A DNA stretch of 64,000 nt, taken from contig DPGH01000004.1 in NCBI GenBank assembly GCA_003523255.1, positions 28,901 through 92,900 of the forward strand, read 5' to 3'. Positions 19,083 through 27,107 of this stretch are shown piece after piece; position 1 is the stretch's first letter, and every line of letters begins with the position of its first letter. This DNA comes from Clostridiales bacterium (GTDB lineage Bacteria > Bacillota > Clostridia > Christensenellales > Borkfalkiaceae). A program made the position numbers and the translations under genes. Below the pieces are notes generated by a model, which saw nothing but the letters and a program-made list of their open reading frames with translations, did no database searches and was not told where the DNA came from.

Positions 19083-20099
19083 TTATACGTTTATTTCGGT
19101 CGATATTTTCATTTCGCCGCTATGCGCGACCTTTACGCTTACCGTACCGTAGTAATCGGTGCGATATATACCGCAACTCTCGTTGGCTTCTGCAAGCCTT
19201 TTTATAACCGCAGAGGACGGGTGTCCGTAATTATTGCCGCCGCCGACGGAGATTATCGCGTTAAAACACGCAACGGTTTTCAAAAACTCTTCTGACGAAC
19301 AATCGCTCGCGCCGTGGTGAGAAACCTTCAAAACGTCGACGCGGTCTATATTCACTCTGTTCTCGCCGAACGCTTTATCGTATACGCCCGCATTGTAACG
19401 ATCTAAAACGTATTTTTCTTGTTTTTCGCCGCAATCGCCGGTAAAAATAAACCGCCTGCCGTAACACTCGACGTAAAGAACCGGCGAAACGTCGTTTCGG
19501 CAAGTTGCGTCCTGCGGATTAAGTTGCAGGTCGCGATAAGGACTTTTCCGCATAGAGTACGGCGCGGGCGATAAGAACGCCGCAAAATAGTTTTCGCCTT
19601 CGATTTTTACTAACTCTTGCGAAACTTCGGTCGTCGCTCCGCAATTTATTATCGCACGATACGCGTTCTCGTATAAGGGAAAATCGCTTAAACAATTCTC
19701 TTTAATATCGGGCAAAAACGCCTTTCTTATCCCGAAGCGCTCCGCGAAGTTTTTCGCACCGCCGATATGGTCGGCGTCCGGGTGAGTAAGCAAAAGATAA
19801 TCGAGCGGTTCGTTTTTGAGTTTTTCGGCAAGAAGTTTTTGCGTGTTATCCGCGTAAGTTTCTTCTCCGCAATCTATCAGAAACGTTTTCCCGTCGGGAA
19901 AGGTTATAAAACAACAATCCCCCTCGCCCACGTCTATAAAGTCCGCTTCAAAATATTTTTCCTCCTCCGTTTTTGCGGGAGGAACCACGTTTCCGCTATC
20001 CGTATTTGCGGGTGCGGTGCAAGAACACAAAACGCCCGTAAAAAGCAACGCCGTCGCCGTAATAAAAGCGACGGCTTTTCTTTTGCATAAACCGAACAT
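19083..20099 (-). CDS. Secreted metallo-beta-lactamase-fold lipoprotein (ComEC C-terminal-domain-like)
   Basis: A 338-residue protein with a lipoprotein signal peptide: a hydrophobic stretch at residues 8-24 ending LCSC. The metal-binding motif THPDADHIGG lies near residue 105, with further histidines in KVSHHGASD and GGNNYGHPS. This layout matches the free-standing hydrolases related to the ComEC extracellular domain; family members are thought to be nucleases or phosphodiesterases. It starts just after the patatin gene and is probably co-transcribed with it and the 20915 membrane protein. The substrate is unknown. Confidence 0.85.
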   Translation of the reverse strand: MFGLCKRKAVAFITATALLFTGVLCSCTAPANTDSGNVVPPAKTEEEKYFEADFIDVGEGDCCFITFPDGKTFLIDCGEETYADNTQKLLAEKLKNEPLDYLLLTHPDADHIGGAKNFAERFGIRKAFLPDIKENCLSDFPLYENAYRAIINCGATTEVSQELVKIEGENYFAAFLSPAPYSMRKSPYRDLQLNPQDATCRNDVSPVLYVECYGRRFIFTGDCGEKQEKYVLDRYNAGVYDKAFGENRVNIDRVDVLKVSHHGASDCSSEEFLKTVACFNAIISVGGGNNYGHPSSAVIKRLAEANESCGIYRTDYYGTVSVKVAHSGEMKISTEINV

Positions 20100-20101
20100 A
20101 A

Positions 20102-20914
20102 TTATTTTTTTATCTTTTTAAGTTCTTCTATCCTTTTCAAAATTTCGGGTACTTTAAGCATCGCCGCGTTATAACCTATATCGTACATTTCGTGCATTGC
20201 GCCGAAAGATATGGCCTTATACCCGGTAAGGTCCGGATGAATCATTACGTCGCTTTGGTCGTAACCGATTTTCCACGGTTCTTTGACTTTGCTTTGATAC
20301 GTAGGGAAAATTCTTGCAAGAAGTCCTGCCGGTTTTACCGCGTGGTCGGAAAGGTCTATTCCCACGATAAAATCCGCGCCCATGTTTTTAACCTCGTCTG
20401 CAGGTACCGAATTAACGAAAGCCCCGTCTATATACCGTTTATCGCCGATAACCACGGGCTTAAAAAAAGGCGGATAACTCGACGACGCGCAAAGCGCTTT
20501 CGCCACGCTTCCCTCGGTAAAAGTAAACCCTTCGCCCGTTTCCACGTCCGTTGCGACCGCACGAAAAGGCTTTTTAAGTTCTTCTATGGCTTTAGAGCCT
20601 ATCGTCCTGTCGATCACGCCGAACAGTCCGAAAGTGTCCATATTTATCATAAAGGTACTTTTAATCTCGCTTGCGTCTATTCTGCGTATCAACTCGAATA
20701 TGTCGGTAGAAGAATACCCATCCGCGTAAAACGCGCCTATAATGCTGCCTATGCTCGTTCCGGCAACAACGTCGAACTCTATTCCGTTTTCCTCGAAAGC
20801 GCGCAACGCGCCGAGTTCGGCGAATCCCTTAGCCCCGCCGGAACCTAATGCAAGCCCGAGTTTGAGTTTAGGTTGTTTTTTCTTTCGTTTAAATAAAAAG
20901 TCGAAAAAACCCAT
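20102..20914 (-). CDS. Patatin-like phospholipase (RssA/YlbK type)
   Basis: A 270-residue patatin-family serine hydrolase. The oxyanion-hole glycines are in ALGSGGAKGFAELGALRA (residues about 20-40), the nucleophile motif is GTSIG, and the catalytic Asp is in YIDGAF. It has no signal peptide, and a basic KRKKKQPK segment at the N-terminus suggests association with the cytoplasmic membrane face. The expected activity is acyl hydrolysis of phospholipids. The ATG directly follows the TAA of the upstream membrane-protein gene, so the two are coupled. Confidence 0.88.
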   Translation of the reverse strand: MGFFDFLFKRKKKQPKLKLGLALGSGGAKGFAELGALRAFEENGIEFDVVAGTSIGSIIGAFYADGYSSTDIFELIRRIDASEIKSTFMINMDTFGLFGVIDRTIGSKAIEELKKPFRAVATDVETGEGFTFTEGSVAKALCASSSYPPFFKPVVIGDKRYIDGAFVNSVPADEVKNMGADFIVGIDLSDHAVKPAGLLARIFPTYQSKVKEPWKIGYDQSDVMIHPDLTGYKAISFGAMHEMYDIGYNAAMLKVPEILKRIEELKKIKK

Positions 20915-21583
20915 TTATTTTTCCTCGTTATCCTCCGAAACTTTGTTTTCCCGTTTCTTTTCAGGGTTTTGCCCCGCTATCTTAATCACGGCAACGACAA
21001 GCAATACCACCGCAAGCGCGAACAAGCCGTATAAAATATAATCGAGCGCGGATATCGTCCATACGCCGATGCACAGTTCCGCTAAAAGCGAAATTATAAT
21101 CCCCGCCAAAAGGTTGCCGAGCGCAACGGGTAAAACAACGTCTTTAAACTTTAATCCCAAAAACACCGCTACGGCTGTACCCGTCCACACACCGGTCATA
21201 GGGAGAGGTATCGCGACGAAAATAAACACACCGAGTTGCTTTAACGCCCTTTCTCCGAGCGATTTGCCGCTACCTTTTTTTTCGCCGTCTTTCAGGGCGT
21301 CCGCCGCTTTATCCTCGAAATATTTTTCCACCTTAACGGCAAACCCGTTAAACCATTTTATTCTTTTTAGGAGAGCGAGTATGGGTTTAAGCAAAAAAAA
21401 CACCAACACGACCGCCGCGGTAGAACCGAGATACGCAAGCCCCAACGCCTTAAAAAAACCGAGTCCCGCCGCCCGCGCGTATACTATGCCGCCTTTAAGT
21501 TCTATAAGCGGCACGAAAGACATAATTATCGTCGCGATAAACTCGTTATGGACAAGATTTGTGATAAAATCGGTCATATGCAT
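20915..21583 (-). CDS. Small multidrug export protein family (PF06695) membrane protein
   Basis: A 222-residue polytopic membrane protein. FVPLIELKGGIVYARAAGLG near the N-terminus and IPLPMTGVWTGTAVAVFLGL in the middle are hallmarks of the so-called small multidrug exporter family, related to DedA/SNARE-associated proteins. The name is historical and transport is not established for most members. It has a clear promoter and heads the run with the patatin and metallo-hydrolase genes. The start may be either ATG at 21583 or the one two codons later. Confidence 0.8.
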   Translation of the reverse strand: MHMTDFITNLVHNEFIATIIMSFVPLIELKGGIVYARAAGLGFFKALGLAYLGSTAAVVLVFFLLKPILALLKRIKWFNGFAVKVEKYFEDKAADALKDGEKKGSGKSLGERALKQLGVFIFVAIPLPMTGVWTGTAVAVFLGLKFKDVVLPVALGNLLAGIIISLLAELCIGVWTISALDYILYGLFALAVVLLVVAVIKIAGQNPEKKRENKVSEDNEEK

Positions 21584-21591
21584 CCAAAAGA

Positions 21592-21620
21592 TTGTTTTTT
21601 GCTTTGATATTAAGTATAAT
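21592..21620 (+). promoter_or_regulatory. Promoter of ttcA
   Basis: TTGTTT (21592-21597), 17 bases, TATAAT (21615-21620). It overlaps the divergent promoter at 21613-21641. Confidence 0.65.
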
Positions 21621-21641
21621 GTAAACGCATAAAAAAATCAA
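21613..21641 (-). promoter_or_regulatory. Promoter of the 20915 membrane-protein operon
   Basis: On the minus strand TTGATT (21641-21636), 17 bases, TATACT (21618-21613). Its -10 overlaps that of the divergent ttcA promoter, so the two polymerases should compete. Confidence 0.65.
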
Positions 21642-21681
21642 CCTAATTTACGAAATTTTAAATGCGGTTAAAGGTAACGTT

Positions 21682-22434
21682 ATGAACATGCAACAACTTT
21701 TGTCGCGCGTGCGCCGCGCGGACGAGCAATACGGACTTATTAAAGACGGCGACATGGTGGCGGTAGGGGTTTCCGGCGGCAAAGACTCCCTCGCACTGAT
21801 GAAACTTTTATCCGAATACAAAAGGTTTTCACCGGGTAAGTTTGAACTTATGGGCGTTTCTATAGACTTAAAGTTCGGCGGTAAAGAAACGGACTTTTCT
21901 CCGATAGAGAACTTCGCTAAAGAAATAAACGTACCGTATTATATCGAACGGACGGAAATAGGGCAAATAGTATTCGACGCGCGTAAAGAAAAAAGTCCCT
22001 GCGCGCTGTGTTCCAAAATGCGCAAGGGCGCGCTTTACGAAAGGGCTAAAAAAGAAGGCGCGAACAAGGTCGCTTTAGGACATCACGCCGACGACCTTAT
22101 AGATACGTTTATGCTTTCGCTTTTATACGAGGGCAGGCTTAACACGTTCAGTCCTAAAAGCTATCTCTCACGCACGGGCGTAACGCTCATAAGACCGCTT
22201 ATAATGATTTCGGAAAGCGATATAGCAGGGTTTGCGAAAACCCTGCCCGTATGCAAAAGCCGCTGTCCCGTCGATAAACACACGGAAAGAGAGTATGTTA
22301 AAACTATATATTCTTCTATCGGCGAAAAGGTAAAAAACGTGCGCGAAATGGTTTACACCGCCATAACCCACCCCGAAAGGTACAACCTTTTCGATAAATA
22401 TTTAATTAAACCCGATAACGAAAGCAAAGATTAA
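21682..22434 (+). CDS. ttcA: TtcA-family tRNA 2-thiocytidine biosynthesis protein
   Basis: A 250-residue PP-loop ATPase. The PP-loop is SGGKDSLALM near residue 31. The iron-sulfur cysteines are in PCALCSKMRKGAL (CxxC near residue 110) and a later SRCPVD. The Fe-S-dependent family thiolates C32 of tRNA. GHHADDLIDTFMLSL is also typical. An AAAGG-type RBS precedes the ATG. No terminator lies directly after the stop; the next one is at 22540, inside the AT-rich island. Confidence 0.88.
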   Translation: MNMQQLLSRVRRADEQYGLIKDGDMVAVGVSGGKDSLALMKLLSEYKRFSPGKFELMGVSIDLKFGGKETDFSPIENFAKEINVPYYIERTEIGQIVFDARKEKSPCALCSKMRKGALYERAKKEGANKVALGHHADDLIDTFMLSLLYEGRLNTFSPKSYLSRTGVTLIRPLIMISESDIAGFAKTLPVCKSRCPVDKHTEREYVKTIYSSIGEKVKNVREMVYTAITHPERYNLFDKYLIKPDNESKD

Positions 22435-22484
22435 CAGAAAACTTACCGCTTTAACGCGCGTTTTTCTGCGATTTGCAAGCAATT

Positions 22485-22523
22485 AAAAAAGAACCCTTGT
22501 TAGGGCGTCACTCTTAGGGATTT
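22485..22523 (+). repeat. Left imperfect terminal inverted repeat of AT-rich island
   Basis: 39 bases, beginning AAAAAAGAAC and ending TTAGGGATTT. By eye it matches the reverse complement of 24001-24039 at 31 of 39 positions without gaps, with ten identical bases at each end and GCGTC conserved in the middle. Confidence 0.6.
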
Positions 22524-22539
22524 AAATTAAACAACCTAT

Positions 22540-22574
22540 AAAACTCGACTTTTGATAAGTCGAGTTTTCTTTTA
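22540..22574 (+). terminator. Intrinsic terminator downstream of ttcA
   Basis: Arms AAACTCGACTT/AAGTCGAGTTT (22541-22567) followed by TCTTTT. It probably ends ttcA transcription just before the promoter of the structured RNA. Confidence 0.8.
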
Positions 22575-22588
22575 CCACGCAAAACTAC

Positions 22589-22617
22589 TTGATAAAATTC
22601 TATACAAGTGATATAAT
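22589..22617 (+). promoter_or_regulatory. Promoter of the structured RNA
   Basis: TTGATA (22589-22594), 17 bases, TATAAT (22612-22617). The predicted start near 22624 coincides with the first base of the 15-bp closing stem of the RNA. Confidence 0.8.
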
Positions 22618-22623
22618 AATTAT

Positions 22624-22838
22624 GCCAAATCAATTTCATAACAAGCAAAAGTAGGGATATTTTCTTTTTTAGGGATATATTTATACTTATTTTAGGCATA
22701 CTAAAAATCAATGAATTTGATAAAATGCAAATTCCATCAGGTTTTTAGTATGGTTATCCTTACTTGCTTGAAATTGGTTTGGCGACTATCGGAGTTTGCG
22801 TTTTTGTGCGTTTACTTCGGTAGGCGCACTTTTTTTAA
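22624..22838 (+). ncRNA. Predicted long rod-shaped RNA with its own terminator (unknown family)
   Basis: Transcription predicted from 22624 gives an RNA whose first 15 bases pair with 22769-22783 (14 Watson-Crick pairs and one U-G). Moving inward: 22644-22648 pairs with 22764-22768; 22651-22659 with 22755-22763 (one G-U); 22697-22707 with 22742-22752 (11 pairs); and 22713-22719 with 22728-22734, with an 8-base loop. One large internal loop (22660-22696) lies on the 5' side. An intrinsic terminator follows (stem 22806-22829, seven T at 22830-22836). This is the content of the 430-base gap before the DUF3862 gene. Overall shape recalls 6S RNA, but I do not see a symmetric central bubble. It could also be a leader that controls the downstream genes by attenuation, or a MITE. 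Confidence 0.6.
22806..22836 (+). terminator. Terminator/attenuator between the structured RNA and the DUF3862 gene
   Basis: A 9-bp stem (GTGCG... with ...CGCAC) around a CUUCGG loop, then seven T. The next start codon is 27 bases later, so read-through here would feed the two island genes. Confidence 0.8.
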
Positions 22839-22862
22839 GTAAATCAAAGGAGAAAAACAAAA

Positions 22863-23228
22863 ATGGACGAAATCAATGTCGGGAATCAAAACAATCAACC
22901 CCCTCAAACATCTAACAACAAGACTGCTATCGGCGTAGTCGTTGCAATTATTATAGGTGTAATACTTTTTGCTGTGATTATAAGTTCAGTTGGTGGTTCA
23001 AATAGTTATTTAACTTATGAAAACTATATGAAAATACATAATGGAATGACTTATAATGAAGTGGTAGACGTGTTAGATGGTCATCAAGGAAAAATAAATA
23101 CTTCTGCAGGATATGGTGACTATATGCTTTCATATTACACTTGGAGCAATAGCTCGGGAACACGCTGTATTGTCATAGGGTTTGAAAACGGAAGAGTGTG
23201 TGTTAAAACACAGTATGGCTTAAATTAA
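22863..23228 (+). CDS. DUF3862-type small membrane-anchored protein
   Basis: 121 residues, RBS AAAGGAG 10 bases before the ATG. A polar head (residues 1-20) is followed by one membrane segment (about 22-44, VVVAIIIGVILFAVIIS). The outer domain has IHNGMTYNEVVDVL and ends IGFENGRVCVKTQYGL. This is the pattern of DUF3862 and other BLIP/SmpA-like folds, where GMTYxEV begins a small alpha-beta repeat. Relatives are usually lipoproteins; this one has a transmembrane anchor. It is AT-rich compared with neighbours and co-directional with the next gene. Function is unknown. Confidence 0.75.
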   Translation: MDEINVGNQNNQPPQTSNNKTAIGVVVAIIIGVILFAVIISSVGGSNSYLTYENYMKIHNGMTYNEVVDVLDGHQGKINTSAGYGDYMLSYYTWSNSSGTRCIVIGFENGRVCVKTQYGLN

Positions 23229-23237
23229 GGAGTATTT

Positions 23238-23849
23238 ATGTTATATTTAGGGATATTTTTACTTGTCTTTGGTGGTTTGCTTATTATTTCTTTGGTGCAT
23301 AGCTCAAACAACTCTCAAGTAGAAAAAAGACAACTCACCTTAAACCAAAATGTATTTGATCAATTAAAGAAATCAAACTTTAATCTATCTAAAACTTTTT
23401 ATTTGAACGATTATGCTACCTGTGATAAAGATAAAAATAGCAAAAAACTTATAAACGTTGATTATGAAAATAAAAAAATTGCATTTGTAGATTATGAAAA
23501 GGGTAAGATTATTATAGTAAGTTTTAATGAAGTATTAAACTACGAAGTTTATGAAAATGGTAGTAATTCTACATTTGGCGGAAATGCAGGTGGTTTGTTT
23601 GGAGGAGTATTTGCAGCGGAAACAAATGATATGTGCAAAGATTTGAAACTAATTATTCGGTTAAATAGTTATGAAAATGCTCAAATTGTTTACAATATTA
23701 TTTCGAATACAACTTTTAATACTGGTTTAAATAAGTCAACAAGTCAATACAAATCATGCATTTCTTCATTGCAAGAAGTTGTTTCTTTTCTTGAAGTAGT
23801 TAAAAATGAAAATAGAAATACAAATTCTGTGATAGAAGACCATTTTTGA
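23238..23849 (+). CDS. Unknown membrane-anchored protein of the AT-rich island
   Basis: 203 residues, GGAGT RBS, starting 9 bases after the DUF3862 gene. An N-terminal membrane segment (residues 2-20, LYLGIFLLVFGGLLIISLV) precedes a cytoplasmic or outer domain with KIAFVDYEKGKIIIVSFNEV, then a glycine-rich GGNAGGLFGGVFAAE stretch (about 115-130), then DLKLIIRLN and a helical tail. Hypothetical proteins of mobile regions in Firmicutes share this beta-rich I-x-F-x-E-V/Gly-rich layout, but I cannot name the family. AT-rich codon choice unlike the flanking genes suggests transfer. Confidence 0.68.
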   Translation: MLYLGIFLLVFGGLLIISLVHSSNNSQVEKRQLTLNQNVFDQLKKSNFNLSKTFYLNDYATCDKDKNSKKLINVDYENKKIAFVDYEKGKIIIVSFNEVLNYEVYENGSNSTFGGNAGGLFGGVFAAETNDMCKDLKLIIRLNSYENAQIVYNIISNTTFNTGLNKSTSQYKSCISSLQEVVSFLEVVKNENRNTNSVIEDHF

Positions 23850-23956
23850 CAATAACCTTTGGGTGGAATTTTTGTTCTATCCTCGTTTTTTGTTTTTAAG
23901 CTTTTAATAAGATTTATTGATTTTGCTTGCAAAGTCGTGTATTTTGCAAAGCAAAA

Positions 23957-23992
23957 AAAAGACTAACGAATAATTTTTCGTTAGTCTTTTAC
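23957..23992. terminator. Bidirectional terminator at the island's right side
   Basis: Arms AAAAGACTAACGAA/TTCGTTAGTCTTTT with T-runs on both strands. It serves the island genes (plus) and hemW (minus). Confidence 0.85.
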
Positions 23993-24000
23993 GTTGTAAA

Positions 24001-24039
24001 AAATCCCTAATGGAGACGCGCTGTAAAGAGTTCTTTTTT
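24001..24039 (-). repeat. Right imperfect terminal inverted repeat of AT-rich island
   Basis: Reverse-complement partner of 22485-22523 (31/39 matches by eye). A 10-base string TTTTTCTGCG lies at 24036-24045 and again at 22461-22470, but the left copy is about 15 bases outside the left repeat, so it is not a clean target duplication. Confidence 0.6.
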
Positions 24040-24065
24040 TCTGCGTTTTACTTCTCTGCGCGGCG

Positions 24066-25175
24066 TTATCCCATAAATTCAAGCAGGATATCGTTTTGCA
24101 CGTAAAGGTATTCGTCTTTTATTTTAAGGCGGTCGCCTTCTCTTACGAGATACGCTCCTTTTTTAGTCAGCGCGCGTTTATATTTTTTATCGAAATCCTC
24201 CCCGAAACAGTCGTTAAACTCTTTAACGCTTATTCCCTCCGCCGTGCGCAAACCGAGCATTATAAACTCGAATTCCGCGTCGTCCTTTTCAATGACTTCG
24301 GAAGAAATTTCGGGCATTTTGTTATAAATCACGGCGTTCATATACTCGTCTATGCTATACGAATTAGTAAATCTCCTGCCCTGCCAAAAAGACGAGGCGG
24401 AAACGCCAGCGCCTATGTATTCTCCCCGCCGCCAATAGTTAAGGTTATGGCGCGATTCGTATCCGGGATACGCAAAGTTGGAAACTTCGTACCGCTTAAT
24501 TCCCTTTTCGCCGAGATACGCGCGTATATCGTCGTAAATATCCGCGACTTCGTCCTCGCTTAAAAGTTCGCCGTTAAGATAGTCGGTGTAAATGGGGGTG
24601 CCCGGCTCCGGAGTCAAAGCGTAAACGGATAAATGCTTTGCGCCGCCCGCAAGCGCAAGGTCTATCGTTTTTCTCACTTGCTCCGCGGTCTGTCCGGAAA
24701 GCCCTATAAGCACGTCCGCACTGATATTTTCACCTTTAAGCATGCCCGCGGCAAGCAAAAAATCTTTTGCGGTATGTATACGGTTAAGTTTTTTCAGTTG
24801 GTCGTCGTATCCGGTTTGCAGCCCTATCGAAAACCTGTTTATACCAACGCTTTTATACGCCTTTACTTTTTCGGGCGTGAGAGTGCCGGGGTTTATCTCT
24901 ATAGTTATTTCGGGGTCGTTTGAAAGGGTAAAAAATTTGCGAACCTGCCTTAGCGCGCCGACTATAAACTTTTCGTCTACGAAAGACGGCGTGCCGCCGC
25001 CTATATACACGGTATCGAACGTTTTACCGCCCGCCGCCCTGCCGCGCCCTTCCAACTCGCGATAAAGACAGGCAAAATAACTTTCGATTTTGCCCGTTTC
25101 TTTCGGATAAGAAGCAAAATCGCAGTAAGTACATTTGCTTTTACAAAACGGCACGTGAATGTATATTCCGCTCAT
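24066..25175 (-). CDS. hemW: Radical SAM heme chaperone HemW (HemN-like)
   Basis: 369 residues from the ATG at 25175, chosen because AAAGGAG lies just upstream; the open frame continues to 25340 inside lepA. The radical-SAM cluster motif is CKSKCTYC near residue 10, followed by IGGGTPSFV and ISADVLIGLSGQTAEQV. Only three cluster cysteines are present in the N-terminal motif, as in HemW rather than true coproporphyrinogen dehydrogenase HemN. HemW proteins bind and transfer heme. It follows lepA by 23 bases, a pairing frequent in Firmicutes. A strong terminator follows. Confidence 0.9.
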   Translation of the reverse strand: MSGIYIHVPFCKSKCTYCDFASYPKETGKIESYFACLYRELEGRGRAAGGKTFDTVYIGGGTPSFVDEKFIVGALRQVRKFFTLSNDPEITIEINPGTLTPEKVKAYKSVGINRFSIGLQTGYDDQLKKLNRIHTAKDFLLAAGMLKGENISADVLIGLSGQTAEQVRKTIDLALAGGAKHLSVYALTPEPGTPIYTDYLNGELLSEDEVADIYDDIRAYLGEKGIKRYEVSNFAYPGYESRHNLNYWRRGEYIGAGVSASSFWQGRRFTNSYSIDEYMNAVIYNKMPEISSEVIEKDDAEFEFIMLGLRTAEGISVKEFNDCFGEDFDKKYKRALTKKGAYLVREGDRLKIKDEYLYVQNDILLEFMG

Positions 25176-25198
25176 TTCGATTTTCTCCTTTACGGCGT

Positions 25199-27010
25199 TT
25201 AATCGCCGCCGTCCGTTTTGAGTATAGAAATAAACGCTTCCGAAGGTATTTCGACCGTGCCTATAGAGCGCATTTTCTTTTTGCCTTCTTTTTGTTTTTC
25301 CAAAAGTTTTTTCTTGCGGGTTACGTCGCCGCCGTAGCATTTGGCAAGCACGTCTTTACGGAAGGCTTTAACCGTTTCTCTCGCGATTATTTTACCGCCT
25401 ACAGCCGCCTGAATAGGTATCTCGAACATCTGACGAGGTATAACGTCTTTAAGTTTTTCGGCTATCTGGCGACCGCGTTCGTACGCTTTGTCTTTATGCA
25501 CGATTATCGAAAGCGCGTCGCAAATTTCGCCGTTTAAAAGCATGTCCAGTTTAACGAGGTCGCTTTTTTCGTATCCGGCGATGTCGTAGTCGAACGAAGC
25601 GTAGCCTTTGGTGCGCGATTTAAGACTGTCGAAAAAGTCGTAAATTATTTCGTTAAGCGGCAGTTTGTATTTAAGTTGCACGCGAGTTTTGTCGAGGTAT
25701 ACCATATCTTTATAAACGCCGCGCTTAAATTGACAGAGTTCCATTATCGGACCGACGAATTCCGGCGGAGTGAATATGTTGGCGTTTATAACCGGCTCTT
25801 CCATATAGTCTATCTCGGTTACCGGAGGGAGGTGCGTAGGATTTTCTACCTTTAAAACCTGTCCGTCCGTTTTATAGACCATATACGATACCGAAGGCGC
25901 GGTCGTTATAATATCGAGGTCGAACTCTCTTTCGATACGTTCTTGTATCACGTCCATATGCAAAAGCCCCAGAAAGCCGCAACGGAACCCGAAGCCGAGC
26001 GCGGCGGAATTATCAGGTTCTATCGACAAAGCCGCATCGTTGAGTTTAAGTTTTAAAAGCGCGTCTTTTAAATCGCCGAACTTGCTTCCGTCAAGCGGAA
26101 ACACGCCCGAAAAGACCATTGGTAGCGCCTTTTTATAGCCGGGCAAAGATTCTTTTGCGGGATTGTCCGCGTCGGTTATCGTGTCGCCGGCGGCGGTATC
26201 TTCTATACTCTTTATGCTTGCGGCGATATATCCGACTTCTCCCGCCGAAAGGCTTTCGGTCGCTTTCATTTTCGGCGTAAAAACGCCCGTTTCGGTAACC
26301 ACGAACTGTTTGCCCGAGTTAAAAGTTTTAATTTTAGTGCCGACTTTTACCGTGCCGTCCATTACGCGGACGAAACAGATAACGCCTTTAAAATTATCGT
26401 AAAAACTATCGAATATAAGCGCTTTTAAGGGCGCGGCGTCATCGCCTTTAGGCGCGGGAATTTTTTTTATGATACCTTCTAAAACTTCTTCTACGTTAAG
26501 TCCGCTTTTAGCCGAAATTCTCGGCGCGTCCGAAGCGTCTACCCCGAGAATATTTTCAATTTCTTCGGCGGCTTCGTCCGGACGGGCGGACGCTAAATCC
26601 ATTTTATTGATTACGGGCATTATTTCGAGATTGTTGTCTATCGCGAGATATGCGTTTGCAAGCGTTTGCGCCTGTACGCCCTGCGTTGCGTCGACTATCA
26701 GAATAGCGCCTTCGCACGCTTTAAGCGACCGCGAAACCTCATAAGTAAAGTCTACGTGCCCGGGCGTATCTATAAGGTTAAAAGTATACTCTTTACCGTC
26801 TTTTGCTTTGTAAAACATTCTTACCGGAGTAAGTTTTATGGTAATGCCGCGCTCGCGCTCTAAGTCCATAGAGTCTAAAAGTTGGTCCTCCATATCACGC
26901 TCGCTGACCTGCCCGGTCATTTCCATCAGCCTGTCGGCAAGGGTGCTTTTACCGTGGTCTATGTGCGCTACTATGCAAAAGTTGCGGATATTTTCTTTTA
27001 CCGTTGACAT
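25199..27010 (-). CDS. lepA: Elongation factor 4 (LepA)
   Basis: A 603-residue translational GTPase. G1 is [16 protein letters not shown], the switch I Thr is in RGITIK, G3 is [11 protein letters not shown] and G4 is NKMD. The C-terminal LepA-specific domain ends with the basic [18 protein letters not shown] stretch. LepA binds ribosomes and affects translocation and subunit biogenesis. RBS AAAGGTGAG and a near-consensus promoter precede it; it heads a lepA-hemW operon. Confidence 0.97.
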   Translation of the reverse strand: MSTVKENIRNFCIVAHIDHGKSTLADRLMEMTGQVSERDMEDQLLDSMDLERERGITIKLTPVRMFYKAKDGKEYTFNLIDTPGHVDFTYEVSRSLKACEGAILIVDATQGVQAQTLANAYLAIDNNLEIMPVINKMDLASARPDEAAEEIENILGVDASDAPRISAKSGLNVEEVLEGIIKKIPAPKGDDAAPLKALIFDSFYDNFKGVICFVRVMDGTVKVGTKIKTFNSGKQFVVTETGVFTPKMKATESLSAGEVGYIAASIKSIEDTAAGDTITDADNPAKESLPGYKKALPMVFSGVFPLDGSKFGDLKDALLKLKLNDAALSIEPDNSAALGFGFRCGFLGLLHMDVIQERIEREFDLDIITTAPSVSYMVYKTDGQVLKVENPTHLPPVTEIDYMEEPVINANIFTPPEFVGPIMELCQFKRGVYKDMVYLDKTRVQLKYKLPLNEIIYDFFDSLKSRTKGYASFDYDIAGYEKSDLVKLDMLLNGEICDALSIIVHKDKAYERGRQIAEKLKDVIPRQMFEIPIQAAVGGKIIARETVKAFRKDVLAKCYGGDVTRKKKLLEKQKEGKKKMRSIGTVEIPSEAFISILKTDGGD

Positions 27011-27056
27011 TGGCTCACCTTTGGTCGTATAATAATTCGTGAATTTTGCAGATAAT

Positions 27057-27085
27057 AGTATATACTAAAACCGTTAAATAATCAA
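27057..27085 (-). promoter_or_regulatory. Promoter of lepA-hemW
   Basis: On the minus strand TTGATT (27085-27080), 17 bases, TATACT (27062-27057). The leader to the lepA ATG is about 40 bases. Confidence 0.7.
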
Positions 27086-27107
27086 GCAAAATAAAATCGG
27101 AGAGAAT

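Noticed and set aside
22514..22711. 65-codon minus-strand frame in the island
   Set aside because: It runs antisense through the terminator and RNA promoter, lacks a ribosome binding site, and its Lys/Leu/Ile content is what AT-rich DNA gives by chance.
22624..22838. Assignment of the rod-shaped RNA to 6S RNA
   Set aside because: Overall length and hairpin shape are similar, but the large loop is one-sided and placement in a foreign island is atypical, so I leave the family open.
22461..24045. TTTTTCTGCG as a target-site duplication of the island
   Set aside because: The left copy is about 15 bases outside the left repeat and the string is T-rich, so a chance match is as likely.
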